From: G051903925 sp051903925
GTDB taxonomy: Bacteria; Pseudomonadota; Alphaproteobacteria; Zavarziniales; Zavarziniaceae
Assembly: GCF_051903925.1 (NCBI RefSeq)
Contig: NZ_CP173678.1
Location: 1,364,001-1,428,000 of the forward strand
Direction: 5' to 3'
Length of the DNA: 64,000 nt
Shown: positions 34,430 to 44,086 of the stretch, in pieces
Layout of the letters: each line of letters opens with the position of its first letter
Numbering within the stretch: position 1 is the stretch's first letter
Notes under the pieces: model-generated
The model's input: only the letters and a program-made list of their open reading frames with translations
The model's database searches: none
What the model was told of the DNA's origin: nothing
Program-made: the position numbers and the translations under genes

Positions 34430-35794
34430 ATGGCCCATCCCGCCCCTCTCTCCGCCTTTGCCGCCTGGCTGAAGCGCGCACCCTGGAACGAGGTGCTGGA
34501 GGAGGTCGTCTCTGACCATATCGGCATGGCGTGCGCCGATGCCAACATGAGCGAGGACGACGCTCTGGACGCCCTGCCCGAGGTCGCGGTCGAGGCGATC
34601 TACCTGTTCGCGATCGAGGACCTGGCCAATCTGGACCTGGACGATGGCCGCAATGCGGTGGACGAGTTCCTGAAGCGGCGCGGCTACCAGCTGGGCTCCG
34701 GCATCCGTGCCTGGCTCAAGGCGCTGCGCCAGTCGCATGTCAGCCTGCATCGCGTGACGACGGTGTCGCCCGGCGTGCACCAGGTCGAGGATGTCCTGGC
34801 CGATCCCCCGGCGGCCCCGGTGCCCGGCCTGCCGCCGGGCGTGCCGGCGCCCGCGGCCGGGGATGCGCTGTTCGTCGCCGGGCGCATCCTTGACCTTGGC
34901 GGCAAGCCGGCTTTGGGCCAGGCATGGCTGCCCATCCCGGGGCCCCTGGCGGAACGGCTGAGCGCGTCAATCCCGACCGAGGCCGCGGCGCTGGGCCTGA
35001 GCGTGCACGAGATGCTGGCCGAAACGTCGGCGCTGTTCACGGCGGCGTGGCTGGACGACGTGCTGACCGACCTGGCCGAGCAGTCGATCGCCGGGATGGT
35101 GACGGCGGAGGGCGATCCGGTGGCATTCATGCTGGCGACCTATGCCCTGGCGCCGGAGGCCGACATGGACGCGCTGACCGCCCGGCTGGACGGCTGCCCC
35201 GCCCTGGCCCGCAGCGAGGATGGCGGCTGGCACTGGACTGCCGCGCTGGCCGCGCCGCCCGCCGACCTGGGGGAGGCGGCGCGGGTGCTGCCCGATGCGC
35301 CCGACGACCTGGGATCGCTCCATGTGAACGAGGAGGGCGCCCTCGTGCTCAGCGTCCCCTCGCGCCAGCGGATGGTGCGGGCGCGGACCCTCCTGGAGCC
35401 GTTGCTGGGCAGCGACGCTGCGGCGCCGGTCGTGGAGGAAATGACCTATCGCCAGGTCCATGCCATGAACGTCCTGGCGGCACGGCAGGCCGAGATGGAC
35501 GAGGATGCAGCAGAGGGCGATGCCGGGGGGGACGAGGCCGACGCCCCGGCCATGGACAGCGCGACGTTCCAGCGCTCGATGGCGGCCCATCTGCGCCGCC
35601 TGCTGGACGAGCCGCTGGAGGTGATCGGCAACAGGGTCCCGCGGCGGGCCGCGCGCTCGCCGACGGACCGGCCGCTGGTCGTGGCCTGGCTCAGGGACGT
35701 GGAGAAGCGCATGGCCGAGGCCGGGCCGGAGGATCCCCTGCACGGCATGGACGTGTCCTGGATGTGGCTGGAACTGGGCCTGTCCCGCCCCTGA
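34430..35794 (+). CDS. Hypothetical protein of 454 residues
   Basis: I do not recognise the function. The protein starts MAHPAPLSAFAAWLKRAPWN. It has an acidic N-terminal helical part, then a segment VSLHRVTTVSPGVHQVEDVL followed by a Pro-rich stretch and AGDALFVAGRILDLGGKP. This resembles in outline proteins that pair a beta-rich 'V-pG-x-DLL' unit with helices. There is an acidic linker near residue 365 (DEDAAEGDAGGDEADAP). No signal peptide or membrane segment is visible. It is the only plus-strand gene in this stretch. Confidence 0.65.
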   Translation: MAHPAPLSAFAAWLKRAPWNEVLEEVVSDHIGMACADANMSEDDALDALPEVAVEAIYLFAIEDLANLDLDDGRNAVDEFLKRRGYQLGSGIRAWLKALRQSHVSLHRVTTVSPGVHQVEDVLADPPAAPVPGLPPGVPAPAAGDALFVAGRILDLGGKPALGQAWLPIPGPLAERLSASIPTEAAALGLSVHEMLAETSALFTAAWLDDVLTDLAEQSIAGMVTAEGDPVAFMLATYALAPEADMDALTARLDGCPALARSEDGGWHWTAALAAPPADLGEAARVLPDAPDDLGSLHVNEEGALVLSVPSRQRMVRARTLLEPLLGSDAAAPVVEEMTYRQVHAMNVLAARQAEMDEDAAEGDAGGDEADAPAMDSATFQRSMAAHLRRLLDEPLEVIGNRVPRRAARSPTDRPLVVAWLRDVEKRMAEAGPEDPLHGMDVSWMWLELGLSRP

Positions 35795-35810
35795 CGGCGT
35801 GGGGCCCGGG

Positions 35811-37208
35811 TCAGCCCGTCTGCCTGCCGGCGTCGCGGGCCTGTTGCAGGCCGTGCACGAAGCTGTCGCGCCAGGCCATCAGGTCGTCCGTCTCGACGCC
35901 GTCCATGAGCGCGCGCCAGCGCCGCTGCCGCTCCTCCAGCGGCATGCCCAGCGCCCGCTTGATCGCGTCGGCCACGTCCTCCCGCGCGAAGGGATTGACG
36001 ATCAGCGCCTCGCGCATCTGGGCGGCGGCGCCGGCGAAGCGCGACAGGACCAGGACCCCGGGATCGGCCTCGTCCTGCGCCGCCACGAACTCCTTGGCGA
36101 CCAGGTTCATCCCGTCGCGCAGGGGCGTCACCAGGGCGACGTCGGCGGCGCGGTAAAGGCCGGCCAGCTCTTCCCGGGTGTGCAGGCGGTGGACATTGCG
36201 GATCGGCACCCAATCCATTTCCGCCATCGCCCCGTTGATGCGCCCGGACAGCGCGTCGAGGCGCGAGGCGATCTCCTGGTACTCGGGCACGTCCTCGCGC
36301 GAATGGGTGGAGATCTGCAGCATGAAGACCTCCCGCCGCAGGGAGGGGTGGTCCTGCAGCAGCCGCTCGAAGGCCAGGAAGCGCTCCTCCAGCCCCTTCG
36401 AATAGTCCAGGCGATCGACGCCGATCAGCATGCGCCGCCCGGCCTTGCTCTCGACCATGCGCTGGAAGCTGGCCTGGCCGCCCGGCGTGTCGCACAGGTG
36501 GCGGAAACCCTGCGCGTCGATGCCGATGGGGAACGCCTCGGCCCGCACGGTGCGGCCAAAGGCCGACAGGCGGCCGTCGGGCAGGATGGTGCCGCCCGCC
36601 TCGTGCAGGACATAGGCCTTGAACGCGTCGCACCATTCCGCCGTCTGGAAGCCGACGACATCGTAGTGGAACATCGCCTCCACCAGGTCGCGGTGCCGCG
36701 GCAGGGTCACCAGCAGCTCCCGCGCGGGCCAGGGAATGTGCAGGAAGAAGCCCATGGCGTTGGCGGCACCGCGCTCGCGCAGTTCCCGCCCCATGGGGAT
36801 CAGGTGATAGTCCTGGACCCAGACGAGGTCGTCCGGCTCGATCAGCGGGTGCAGCGTCTCGGCCAGCCTGCCATTGACCCGGGCATAACCCGCCCCATAG
36901 GAGCGGTCATAGGCCGTCAGGTCGATGCGGTAGTGGAACAGGGGCCACAACGTCCGGTTGGCATAGCCGTTGTAGTATTCCTGGATGTCCTGGTCGTCCA
37001 GGTCGGTCGTGGCGACGGTGACGCCGTCGACCTTCTGCATCGCGATGGTGCCGGTGAAGGCGGGCGCCGCCTGCCCGCTCCAGCCGAACCAGATGCCGCC
37101 GTATTCGCGCAGGGCAGCGGAGATCGCCATGGCCAGCCCGCCCTGCGAGCTGGCGCCCTGCGCCTGGGTGGGTGAGACGCGGTTGGACACCACGATCAGT
37201 CGGCTCAT
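35811..37208 (-). CDS. otsA: Trehalose-6-phosphate synthase
   Basis: OtsA joins UDP-glucose and glucose-6-phosphate. The 465-residue GT20 protein has the N-terminal loop VVSNRVSPTQAQGASSQGG, the acceptor site WVQDYHLIPMG, the donor site LIGVDRLDYSKGLEERFLAF and LVAKEFVAAQ. It is last in the operon otsB - GH15 - otsA and overlaps the GH15 stop by four bases. Confidence 0.96.
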   Translation of the reverse strand: MSRLIVVSNRVSPTQAQGASSQGGLAMAISAALREYGGIWFGWSGQAAPAFTGTIAMQKVDGVTVATTDLDDQDIQEYYNGYANRTLWPLFHYRIDLTAYDRSYGAGYARVNGRLAETLHPLIEPDDLVWVQDYHLIPMGRELRERGAANAMGFFLHIPWPARELLVTLPRHRDLVEAMFHYDVVGFQTAEWCDAFKAYVLHEAGGTILPDGRLSAFGRTVRAEAFPIGIDAQGFRHLCDTPGGQASFQRMVESKAGRRMLIGVDRLDYSKGLEERFLAFERLLQDHPSLRREVFMLQISTHSREDVPEYQEIASRLDALSGRINGAMAEMDWVPIRNVHRLHTREELAGLYRAADVALVTPLRDGMNLVAKEFVAAQDEADPGVLVLSRFAGAAAQMREALIVNPFAREDVADAIKRALGMPLEERQRRWRALMDGVETDDLMAWRDSFVHGLQQARDAGRQTG

Positions 37209-39034
37209 CGCACGATGCTCCAGGGGTTGCTCAGCATGATCGCGCAGTTGATCAGCCCGGCCAGCGAATAGGTCTGGGGATAGTTGCCCCAGGCCTCGCC
37301 GGTGTGGAAATCGCTGTCCTCGGACAGCAGGCCGGCATGGGACCGCCTGGCCAGCATCGACTGGAACAGGCTGCGTGCCTCGGCGCTGCGACCGACCTGG
37401 TGCAGGGCCTCGACGAACCAGAAGGTGCAGAAGTTGAAGGCCGTCTCGGGCAGGCCGAAATCATCCTCGGTCGCATAGCGCAGCACATGTTCGCCGCGCC
37501 GCAGGTCGCGCTCGACCGCGGCCAGCGTGGCGTGGAACCGTGGGTCGTCGACGGTCAGGAAGCGCGTGTCCAGCAATTGCAGCAGACTGGCGTCCATGCC
37601 GGAGCCATCCAGCACCGCGCCGAAATGGCCGCGGTCCGCGTTCCAGGCGCGATGCTCGATGGCGGCGCGGATGTCGTCGGCGCGGGCTGCCCAGTGGGCG
37701 GCGCGGTCGTGCACGCCCAGGCGCGTGGCGACATGGGCCAGCCGGTCGCAGGCGCACCAGCACATCAGCGCGGAATAGGTGTGGGCATGCGCCTTGGAGC
37801 GGAACTCCCACAACCCCGAATCCGGCTTGTCGTACTCGGCATAGGCCCGGTCGCCGACACTCTCCAGCGCGTGGAAATCCTCGAAGCCCGAGGGGCGCAG
37901 CAGGCGGCTGTCGAAGAAGGCCTGGGCGCTGGCCAGCACGATCTGGCCATAGACGTCGTTCTGCTGCTGCTCGTGCGCCTGGTTGCCGGCGCGCACCGGC
38001 CCCATCCCGCGATAGCCGGGCAGGCTGTCGACGACGCGTTCCTGCAGGATCGGCTCAAGCCCCACGCCATAGACCGGCTGGATCCGGCCGTTCGGGGCTG
38101 CATCGACGATGTTGCGCAGATAGGCAAGGTAGCCTTCCAGGATGTCGGCGGCGCCCAGGCGGTTCAGCGCCTGGATCGTGTAGTAGGCATCCCGCAGCCA
38201 GCAATAGCGATAGTCCCAGTTGCGCCCGCTGTTCGGTGCCTCCGGGATCGAGGTGGTCAGGGCCGCCACGATGGCGCCGGTCTCCTCGTGCACGCAGAGC
38301 TTCAGCGTGATCGCGGCGCGGATCACCTCCTCCTGCCAGTCCAGGGGCGTGGACAGGGTGCGGACCCAGTACTGCCAGTAGTCGCGCGTCTTCTCGTACA
38401 TCGCGCGCAGGCTGGGGCCCAGCTCGCCTTCAAAGGGCTCGTCCGGGCCCAGGAAGAAGACCTGCTCGCGCTCCAGGCGAAAGGGCTGGCCGGCGCGGAT
38501 CAGCGACACCGGCGCCGTGGTCGTCAAGCGCAGCACGCCGCCCGAGGCAAGGTAGCGGATATGGTTGGAGCCGAAGGTCTGCTCCGCCGCGCGGGCGCCC
38601 CAGTCGGCCGCGGGTGCCAGATGCACGCGGATCCGGGGCGAGCCCTTCAGCGGCCGCACCAGGCGGACGAAGGCGATGGGGCGATAGACGCGGTCATAGC
38701 GGCGAAAGCGCGGGCAGAAGTCGATCAGCTCGACCTCGGCCCCCTGCGTGTCGCTCAGGATGGTGCGGACGATCGGCGTATTGCGCTCGTACACCTGGCG
38801 GGAACCGGCAAAGTCCTCCAGCTCGATGGCCCAGGTGCCCAGCGCCGCGGGCAGTGCATCGTCCGGGCCCGCGAGCAGGGCCGAGAAGACGGGATCCCCG
38901 TCGACCCGCGGCACGCAGGCCCAGACATACCGCGCCTGCCGGTCCAGCAGCGCGCTGACCCCGCAATTGCCGATGGGCGCCAGGTTCAGGCTGGCCTGGC
39001 GCCGGGGGGCGGCCGCCCCTGCGGTACGCGTCAC
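37205..39034 (-). CDS. GH15-family glucoamylase/trehalase-like hydrolase
   Basis: GH15 enzymes are inverting alpha-glucosidases, and several bacterial members are trehalases. The 609-residue protein has an N-terminal beta-sandwich and the (alpha/alpha)6 domain with NWDYRYCWLRDAYYT. The catalytic glutamates are probably those in DSGLWEFRSK and FHTGEAWGNYPQTYS. There is no signal peptide, so it is cytoplasmic. It overlaps otsB and otsA by four bases on each side, so it is co-translated with trehalose synthesis. A trehalase or a maltooligosaccharide hydrolase are both plausible. Confidence 0.88.
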   Translation of the reverse strand: MTRTAGAAAPRRQASLNLAPIGNCGVSALLDRQARYVWACVPRVDGDPVFSALLAGPDDALPAALGTWAIELEDFAGSRQVYERNTPIVRTILSDTQGAEVELIDFCPRFRRYDRVYRPIAFVRLVRPLKGSPRIRVHLAPAADWGARAAEQTFGSNHIRYLASGGVLRLTTTAPVSLIRAGQPFRLEREQVFFLGPDEPFEGELGPSLRAMYEKTRDYWQYWVRTLSTPLDWQEEVIRAAITLKLCVHEETGAIVAALTTSIPEAPNSGRNWDYRYCWLRDAYYTIQALNRLGAADILEGYLAYLRNIVDAAPNGRIQPVYGVGLEPILQERVVDSLPGYRGMGPVRAGNQAHEQQQNDVYGQIVLASAQAFFDSRLLRPSGFEDFHALESVGDRAYAEYDKPDSGLWEFRSKAHAHTYSALMCWCACDRLAHVATRLGVHDRAAHWAARADDIRAAIEHRAWNADRGHFGAVLDGSGMDASLLQLLDTRFLTVDDPRFHATLAAVERDLRRGEHVLRYATEDDFGLPETAFNFCTFWFVEALHQVGRSAEARSLFQSMLARRSHAGLLSEDSDFHTGEAWGNYPQTYSLAGLINCAIMLSNPWSIVR

Positions 39035-39795
39035 GCGTGGTGCCGCCGGGCCAGGCCGGCGCGCAGCCAGGCGTGGACCGCGGCAACCCCGGCCAGGTGC
39101 GCCGGGGCCATGCTGCCCTGTCGGTCCCCGACCAGCACGCCAAAGCCGCCCAGCGCGGCACAGGTTGCGAAGGCCTCCTCGTCGGTCACGTCGTCGCCAA
39201 GCGCCACGGGCATGCGCCCGGCAAAGGCCGGTTCGCGCATCAGGCGGGCGACGGCCGTCCCCTTGGTCGCCGGTCCAGAGACGAGTTCGGCCACCATCTT
39301 CCCGTGGATCGCATGCAGGCCATGGCGCCGCGCCAGCGCGTCGGCAAGGCGGGTCACGCGCCCGGCCTGGTCCGGGGCATGGCGGTAGTGCAGGGCAAAG
39401 GCCGACCCCTTGTCCTCGACCCGGATGTCGAGCGCGCCCGCAGCCAGCAGGCCCTCGACCTCGGCGCGGGCGGCGGCGACCGGCGCCAGGGGCACCGCGT
39501 CGTGGAATCGCTCCTCGCCGATGCGGAACTCGCGCCCGTGCAGGCCGGCGACGATGGCGACCCGCCCGCGCAGGATCCGGTCCGCCTGGGACAGGCTGCG
39601 ACCAGTCACCACGGCCAGCGCCCCATCCAGCGCCCCGTGCAGCCTGTCCAGAAGATCAAGCAGGGCATCGTCGGCGGCAACGGCCGCGGGGTCGGCCTGG
39701 ATCTCAAGAAGAGTGCCATCCAGGTCAAGAAACAGGGCCTGCCTGTCCGTGTCCAGTTCTGGTGTGGCAATGTTCTGCGATCGTGCGACCTGCAT
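39031..39795 (-). CDS. otsB: Trehalose-6-phosphate phosphatase
   Basis: OtsB removes the phosphate to give trehalose. The 254-residue HAD-superfamily protein has the nucleophile motif ALFLDLDGTLLEI, the motif II Thr in VVTGRSLSQAD, the motif III region KGTAVARLM and the acidic VALGDDVTDEEAF. The ATG at 39795 is preceded by AAGGA at good spacing; the frame stays open upstream without family sequence. It is the first gene of the trehalose operon. Confidence 0.94.
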   Translation of the reverse strand: MQVARSQNIATPELDTDRQALFLDLDGTLLEIQADPAAVAADDALLDLLDRLHGALDGALAVVTGRSLSQADRILRGRVAIVAGLHGREFRIGEERFHDAVPLAPVAAARAEVEGLLAAGALDIRVEDKGSAFALHYRHAPDQAGRVTRLADALARRHGLHAIHGKMVAELVSGPATKGTAVARLMREPAFAGRMPVALGDDVTDEEAFATCAALGGFGVLVGDRQGSMAPAHLAGVAAVHAWLRAGLARRHHA

Positions 39796-40036
39796 CTTGT
39801 CCTTTCCCGTCATGCCCGGCGGCGTCAGGTTCGATGGTCGCGTCGCGATCACGTCGTATCCGGTCATCCACCATGACTGAGGCGAGCGCTGGCCGTCCTT
39901 GATAGGGCGTTCGGCCAACGATTGCAAATCCGCAAGGCCCCTCAGGACCGGAACGGCCCCGCCTTGGCTGGGTTCCAGGCCGCCCCACAGCCTGTCATTT
40001 ACCATTCCATCATCGTTCGCAGACTAAACAGCCAGG

Positions 40037-41074
40037 ATGGTCTTCAATCCGCTCGGCGCGACGTTGGATGGAGTCTTGCGCATGGCCCAGGCGATGGTGG
40101 CGCGCACGCGCGGGCGGCGGCGGTGGCGCGCGGTGGCGGCCCTGCGCGCGGGGCTGGTTGGTGTCGCGCTGATCCTGTGCGGGAGCGGGGGCGCCATGGC
40201 CGAGGGGCCGCTGCGCGTGCTGCTGAACTGGAGCCCGACCAGCATGTTCGCGGCCTTCTACGTGGCCGAGGACCGCGGCCTCTATGCCAAGGCCGGCATC
40301 GCGGTGGCGTTGGAGCACCAGGGCCAGTCCGGAGGGACGCTGGAGTCCAGCCCGTTCGATCTGGCGGTCCTGTCGCCCGGCGAACTGATCGCCGCCCGGG
40401 CGCGCGGCATGAAGCTGAAGGCGGTGGCCGCCCTGTGCCAGCGCTCGCCCATCGTCTTCGTCAGCAAGGCCGAGTACGGCATCACGCGGCCGGCCCAGAT
40501 CGTCGGCCAGACCGTGCGCACGACGGCGGAGATGACGCCGATCCTGAACGCCCTCCTGGCGGGCGAAGGCCTTGCGCCCGGCTCCTGGACGCCGGCGACC
40601 TTCGCTTCGGACCCGGCGCTGTTCCTGGACAGTCCGGCGCGGGTCTGGGGCGTCTATTCCACTGGCCTGGCGCAGCAGCTGAGCGCCGCGGGCCATGCCA
40701 TCAACGTGATCTATCCCGAGGATTACGGCCTGGGCCTGAACGGCAGCGTCGTGGTGGTGCGGGAGGACCTCCTGGCCGCCGAGCACGCCCGCGTGAAGGC
40801 CTTTGTCACGGCGACGCTGGATGGGCTGGAGCTGGCGATAGAGACCCCCGACCTGGCGGTGGCGGGCACGCTGGCGCGCGATCCCGCGACCAGGTCCGGG
40901 ACCGAGCGGGACCGCTTCCTGGGCGCCATCCCGCTGTTCCGGGGGCGCGGCCGGTCCCTGGGGGCCATGGATGCGCAGACCTGGGCCAACGCCCTGGCAG
41001 TCGCGGCCCAGGCGGGCGTTGCGACCCAGGCGATCCAGCCGGCCGATCTCTTCACGACGGAGCTGCTGCCCTGA
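40037..41074 (+). CDS. NMT1/THI5-like periplasmic binding protein coupled to the sensor kinase
   Basis: The 345-residue product has an N-terminal basic segment, a hydrophobic signal LRAGLVGVALILCGSGGAMA and the fold start PLRVLLNWSPTSMFAAFYVA. AEDRGLYAKAGIAVALE follows, as in NMT1-like substrate-binding proteins. Ligands in this group include thiamine-precursor pyrimidines, sulfonates and others. The closest functional clue is the next gene, a membrane histidine kinase that starts in its stop codon (TGATG). It may therefore be the ligand-sensing partner of that kinase rather than part of a transporter; no permease is nearby. ATG at 40082 is an alternative start. Confidence 0.75.
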   Translation: MVFNPLGATLDGVLRMAQAMVARTRGRRRWRAVAALRAGLVGVALILCGSGGAMAEGPLRVLLNWSPTSMFAAFYVAEDRGLYAKAGIAVALEHQGQSGGTLESSPFDLAVLSPGELIAARARGMKLKAVAALCQRSPIVFVSKAEYGITRPAQIVGQTVRTTAEMTPILNALLAGEGLAPGSWTPATFASDPALFLDSPARVWGVYSTGLAQQLSAAGHAINVIYPEDYGLGLNGSVVVVREDLLAAEHARVKAFVTATLDGLELAIETPDLAVAGTLARDPATRSGTERDRFLGAIPLFRGRGRSLGAMDAQTWANALAVAAQAGVATQAIQPADLFTTELLP

Positions 41075-44000
41075 TGTGGCCCAGGGGCTCCTACATCGCG
41101 CGCAGGCTGGTCCTGACGGTTGCCGGGGTCAGCGCGATCCTGCTTGTCCTCAGCGCCAGCATCCTGGTGATGGAGGCGCGCACGGCACTGGAGGCGACGG
41201 GGCGCGCCGCGGTGGCGTCCGCCAACCAGCAGAACGTAGAGGCGCTGGACGACTGGGTCGAGGCCCGCATGGTCGAGATCCACGCCCTGACCCATGGCCC
41301 GCGCCTGCGCCTGGCGGTCGCGGTGCTGAGCGATCCGCAGGCCAGCGCGATGGCCCGCATGGCCGCCGAGAGCCTGGTGCGCGATGCCTTCCGCCTGATG
41401 GGCGCGATCAAGGGCGGGCGCCTGAACGCCCGTCTGATCGCCGCCGACAGCGGCCGCATCCTGGTCGCCAGCCGCCCCCAGGACGAGGGCAAGAGCGTCC
41501 GGGCCCAGGACTTCTTCGCACCTGCCCGGGAGCGCGCGGCCGCTTTCCCGCCCTACTACTCGATGGCCGAGCAGCGCCTGACGATCGATGTGGCCGGACC
41601 GGTGTTCGACACGGACGGAAAGCTGCTGGCCGTGCTGGCGTTCGAGCCCGACCTTGAGGGTCTGGCGACGATGATCTCCCGCCGCTCGCTCAGCGGCGGC
41701 TCGCAGCATTCCTATCTGCTGGACCAGGCCAACACGTTCCTGACGGCGACGCCGCTGACGACCGCGCCGGGCGCCGTGCGTGGTGGCAACTTCGCCGCCT
41801 TTGCCAAGGAATGCCTGGCTGGGCGATCGGGCCTGGCCGATGGGCCGGACTATCGTGGCGTGCCGGTCCTTGCCGCCTATTCCTGGCTGCCCGGCCTGCA
41901 GAGCTGCCTGGTGACGCAGATCGACGTGGACGAGGTTCGGGCCCCGGTCGGCGTCCTGGTCCGCAGCATGATCGAGGTCGGCATCTTCCTGATGTTCGGC
42001 GGTGCGATCGTCGCGGGCATGGTCGGGTGGCGCACCGTGCGCCCGCTTCAGCGCCTGGGCGACGCCGTGGCGGCCCTGCGGGACGGCAACATGAACACGC
42101 GCGTCGCCGTGCCGGGGCGCCAGCGCAGCGAGCTGGACGAGCTGGGCGCCATGCTCAACGACATGGCGGCCACGGTGCAGGCCAAGCAGGCCGAGCTGGA
42201 TGCGCGCGAGTTCGAACTGCGGCTGATCACCGACAACGTGGCCGACGTGATCGCGCGCATCACGCCCGACGGCGTGTGCGCCTATGTGACGCCCAGTGCC
42301 GCCACCGTGCTGGGCCACGCACCACAGGAGGTGGTCGGCCTGACGACGCCGCAGATCCTGGCCCTGTTGAAGCCCCAGGACATGCGCCGTGCCAGTGCCG
42401 ACGGGCTGGAGCGCTGGATCTACCGGGCCGAGCGCCATGACGGCAGCATGGCCTGGCTGGAGATGACCCGCCGTCCCTTCACCTACATGAAGGATGGGGT
42501 CGAACAGCTCGAATACCTGGAGGTCACGCGCGACGTGACCGAGCGCCAAGCCCGCGACGACGAACTGCACCGCCAGTTGGAGGTGTTCGACATCGTTTCG
42601 GAGAACGCCAGCGACCTGATCACCCTGCACGGGGCCGACGGGCTGTTCACGTTCGTTTCGCCCGGCATGGTGGCCATGACCGGCTGGCAGCCGTCCGAGG
42701 TCGTGGGCATGCGCCGCAGCGACTTCATGGCGGCGATCGGCATGGCCAACATCACGCAGTCGCGCAGCGGCCCGAACGACCTGCTGCGCTTCAGCGTGAC
42801 CCATCGCGACGGGCGCGAGGTCTGGGTCGAAGCCCTGGTCCGCACCGTGCGCCGCATGCGCGACGGACAGCAGGTGGTCGAGTTCCTGACCATGTCGCGC
42901 GACATCAGCGTGCGCCATGCCTTCGAGGAGGAGCTGAAGGCTGCCCGCGCGGAGGCCGAGCGCGCGAACCGTGCCAAGAGCGACTTCCTGACCCGGATGA
43001 GCCACGAACTGCGCACGCCCCTCAACGCCGTGATCGGCTTTGGCCAGCTGCTGGAGCTGGACGTGCGCAATCCCCTGGCGCCCCGTCAGGTGGAGCAGGT
43101 GGGGCACATCATCCGGGGCGGCCAGCACCTGCTGGCGCTGATCAACGACATCCTGGACCTGGCCCGCATCGAATCGGGCGCACTGCGCGTCGACGTTGAG
43201 GATGTCAGCGGCCGGGTCGTGCTTGAGGATTGCGTCGAGATGCTGGAGCCGCTGGCCGCGCAGGCGGGCCTGAGCATCGGCATCGCCGGCGATCCCGGTA
43301 CCATTCCCCTGGCGCGGGCGGACAAGACCCGCCTGATCCAGGTCCTGTTCAACCTTGGCTCCAACGCGATCAAGTACAATCGGCCGGGCGGGCGGGTGAC
43401 GTTCTCGCTCGCGCTGGTGCCGACGGGGCATGTCCGCTTCACCGTCGCGGATACCGGCCGCGGCATCGATCCCCGCCTGAGCCACCAGCTCTTTGAGCCG
43501 TTCGAGCGCCTGGGCGCCGAGCACCTGGGGATCGAGGGGACGGGCGTCGGCCTGCCCATCACCCGCCGTCTGGTCGAGCTGATGGGCGGCACGCTGGGCT
43601 TCACCAGCCAGCATGGCCACGGCTCCACCTTCTGGTTCGACCTGCCGGCCGCGAACGCCGAGGCGGCACCCCTGCTGGGCCCGGATGCCGGGGAGGGGAT
43701 CGCCGTCCTGTATGTCGATGGCGACGGCGCCAATGTCGCGCTGATGCGGCGCATCGCTGAGACGATCCCGGAGGTGGCCCTGGACGTCGCGCGCACCGCG
43801 GATGACGCCTTTGCCCAGGCGGTCGTCCAGCCGCCCCGCGTCGTGGTGGTGGAGGCGGGGCCGGACGGCACCGCCAACCTGGGCCTGGTCGCGCGCCTGC
43901 GGGCGGAGCCGGCGACGGCGACGGTGCGGATCCTGGTCCTGGCGCCGGCGACCGTCCTGGTCGACCTGCAGCGCCGGGGCGAGGTTGCCTGCGACGGCTG

Positions 44001-44079
44001 GCTGGCCCGGCCGCTGGACATTCCGGCCTTTGCCCAGGCGGTACGCCGGGCCGCGGCCGACGACCGCGCCGCGGCGTAA
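41074..44079 (+). CDS. Hybrid sensor histidine kinase with two PAS domains and a Glu-substituted receiver
   Basis: This 1001-residue membrane protein has TM1 (about 12-33), a periplasmic sensor region (about 34-299), TM2 (about 300-320) and HAMP (about 320-375). Two PAS domains follow (about 385-490 and 510-620, the first ending YLEVTRDVTERQ). HisKA has H644 in MSHELRTPLNAVIGF. HATPase motifs are NLGSNAIKYN (about 760), DTGRGID and GTGVGLPI. The C-terminal receiver (about 875-1001) has Glu (E927, RVVVVEAGPDG) where the phospho-accepting Asp should be, so it is probably not phosphorylated. The partner regulator is unknown. It is coupled to the binding protein upstream. Confidence 0.9.
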   Translation: MWPRGSYIARRLVLTVAGVSAILLVLSASILVMEARTALEATGRAAVASANQQNVEALDDWVEARMVEIHALTHGPRLRLAVAVLSDPQASAMARMAAESLVRDAFRLMGAIKGGRLNARLIAADSGRILVASRPQDEGKSVRAQDFFAPARERAAAFPPYYSMAEQRLTIDVAGPVFDTDGKLLAVLAFEPDLEGLATMISRRSLSGGSQHSYLLDQANTFLTATPLTTAPGAVRGGNFAAFAKECLAGRSGLADGPDYRGVPVLAAYSWLPGLQSCLVTQIDVDEVRAPVGVLVRSMIEVGIFLMFGGAIVAGMVGWRTVRPLQRLGDAVAALRDGNMNTRVAVPGRQRSELDELGAMLNDMAATVQAKQAELDAREFELRLITDNVADVIARITPDGVCAYVTPSAATVLGHAPQEVVGLTTPQILALLKPQDMRRASADGLERWIYRAERHDGSMAWLEMTRRPFTYMKDGVEQLEYLEVTRDVTERQARDDELHRQLEVFDIVSENASDLITLHGADGLFTFVSPGMVAMTGWQPSEVVGMRRSDFMAAIGMANITQSRSGPNDLLRFSVTHRDGREVWVEALVRTVRRMRDGQQVVEFLTMSRDISVRHAFEEELKAARAEAERANRAKSDFLTRMSHELRTPLNAVIGFGQLLELDVRNPLAPRQVEQVGHIIRGGQHLLALINDILDLARIESGALRVDVEDVSGRVVLEDCVEMLEPLAAQAGLSIGIAGDPGTIPLARADKTRLIQVLFNLGSNAIKYNRPGGRVTFSLALVPTGHVRFTVADTGRGIDPRLSHQLFEPFERLGAEHLGIEGTGVGLPITRRLVELMGGTLGFTSQHGHGSTFWFDLPAANAEAAPLLGPDAGEGIAVLYVDGDGANVALMRRIAETIPEVALDVARTADDAFAQAVVQPPRVVVVEAGPDGTANLGLVARLRAEPATATVRILVLAPATVLVDLQRRGEVACDGWLARPLDIPAFAQAVRRAAADDRAAA

Positions 44080-44086
44080 GCGCGCG

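Noticed and set aside
40723..43620. A 965-codon minus-strand frame opposite the hybrid kinase.
   Set aside because: It mirrors the GC-rich codon pattern of the kinase gene; the plus strand encodes a complete multi-domain protein.
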